Of a DNA stretch of 38,000 nucleotides, positions 37,517 to 38,000 are shown piece after piece. The DNA is from an uncultured Dysosmobacter sp. (GTDB lineage: Bacteria > Bacillota > Clostridia > Oscillospirales > Oscillospiraceae). Below the pieces are notes generated by a model. It searched no databases and had not been told where the DNA came from. It saw only the letters and a program-made list of their open reading frames with translations. The translations under genes were made by a program, and so were the position numbers. Numbering within the stretch: the stretch's first letter is position 1; every line of letters begins with the position of its first letter. Location of the stretch: contig CANQPD010000023.1 of assembly GCA_947625655.1 (NCBI GenBank), positions 1 to 38,000 of the forward strand, read 5' to 3'.

Positions 37517-37540
37517 GCGGTCCGGCCTGTGCCGGGCCGC
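37517..37540 (+). terminator. Hairpin after the lipoprotein gene
   Basis: A 10-bp stem (GCGGTCCGGC, loop CTGT, GCCGGGCCGC, one G-T pair) lies shortly after the stop codon. The following ACTTATTA is only a weak U tract. Confidence 0.55.
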
Positions 37541-37598
37541 ACTTATTATCCCGCTTTTACACAAAGAATATCAATTTATTCACAATTTACAAAAGTTG

Positions 37599-37627
37599 TT
37601 GACAAGACGATGGATTATTGGTAAGAT
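37599..37627 (+). promoter_or_regulatory. Sigma-A-type promoter for the sugar transporter operon
   Basis: TTGACA (37599..37604) and TAAGAT (37622..37627) are separated by 17 bp. The AT-rich stretch upstream may act as an UP element. The first gene starts 108 bases downstream of the -10. Confidence 0.8.
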
Positions 37628-37735
37628 TGACTTAAATGTAGGGGTACATAAGCGTTTCGTAACGGAGAAGGGCCCATATCCGCGCTCTTTCTCACCCATG
37701 ACCCCGGCAAATATTTGAAAAAGGAGACTACACCT

Positions 37736-38000
37736 ATGAAGAAATTCCTTGCGATCGTCCTGGCGCTGGCTATGGTCATGAGCCTGGGCGCCGTCGCCTT
37801 TGCGGCGGAGGAGCCCGACGTCAGCGGCCTAAAGGTGGGCGTGTTCTGGTATGCCTTCAGCGACGCGTTCCTGTCCACGGTCCGCGCTTCCCTGAACGAG
37901 CAGCTGGAGGAGGCCGGCATCGACTATGACGACTTCGACGCCAACAACACCCAGGCCACCCAGCTGGAGCAGGTCCAGACCGCCGTCACCAACGGCTACA
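37736..38000 (+). CDS. Sugar ABC transporter substrate-binding protein, MglB-like (partial)
   Basis: The first 88 residues of a periplasmic-binding-protein-like lipid-free or cleaved secreted protein; the window ends inside the gene. A signal peptide (MKKFLAIVLALAMVMSLGAV, cleavage near AFA) is followed by LKVGVFWYAFSDAFLSTVRA, and QATQLEQVQTAVTNGY, which is the N-lobe pattern of galactose/ribose-type binding proteins (PF13407). AAGGAGA lies 10 bases before the ATG. Confidence 0.85.
   Translation, partial: MKKFLAIVLALAMVMSLGAVAFAAEEPDVSGLKVGVFWYAFSDAFLSTVRASLNEQLEEAGIDYDDFDANNTQATQLEQVQTAVTNGY

Noticed and set aside
1..38000. CRISPR arrays, rRNA genes, insertion sequences
   Set aside because: No regularly spaced direct repeats with unique spacers, no rRNA-like segments and no transposase genes were found.

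Overview
The window holds a complete, siphovirus-type temperate prophage integrated at the 3' end of a tRNA-Val(GAC) gene of a high-GC Firmicute. Gram-positive ribosome binding sites, the gene families and the flanking host genes suggest a gut clostridium of the Oscillospiraceae type; this placement is inference. A 47-bp direct repeat of the tRNA 3' half (31..77 and 35776..35822) marks attL and attR, so the element is about 35.7 kb.

Layout. At the right end a short rightward cassette carries a Cro/CI-type repressor, a HIRAN-domain protein and a tyrosine integrase next to attR. A divergent control region with three related operators separates it from one long leftward gene array. From right to left this array has: small early genes and three HTH regulators (33.4-30.8 kb); a replication and partition module with a winged-helix initiator, DnaB helicase, Cys-rich small proteins, ParA and ParB (30.7-25.0 kb); small accessory proteins, an HExxH metalloprotein, a frameshifted DNA methyltransferase and an HUH-type Rep endonuclease (24.9-21.9 kb); packaging genes with HNH, portal, minor head protein and large terminase (21.5-17.6 kb); an internal terminator; then scaffold, HK97-type capsid, connectors, tail tube, chaperone, tape measure, Dit, Tal and baseplate or fibre genes (17.5-5.7 kb). 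The lysis genes finish at attL.

The main discovery is a diversity-generating retroelement (DGR) at 2691..4374 plus its target gene (4249..5694). A 102-nt template repeat (TR, 4027..4128) lies between the target and a reverse transcriptase gene. It aligns without gaps to the last third of a kilobase of the target gene, at the variable repeat (VR, 4273..4374). The two differ at 11 positions, and all 11 are adenines in the coding-strand TR. This is the signature of adenine-specific mutagenic retrohoming. The TR is rich in AAY codons and encodes a canonical C-type-lectin-like binding loop. The target sits among the tail fibre genes and is probably the receptor-binding tip. The RT is unusual: it has VDN where YxDD is expected and SP where DGR enzymes usually have SQ. 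No Avd-like accessory gene is visible in the cassette.

Other points of interest: the N-terminal domain of the tail assembly chaperone is duplicated in an early-operon protein; ParAB together with an HUH Rep hints at an extrachromosomal lifestyle; one operator sits exactly inside the spacer of the early promoter. Right of attR are host genes: a DUF4160/DUF2442 pair, a SLOG-family protein, a small lipoprotein, and the start of a sugar ABC transporter binding protein cut by the window edge.
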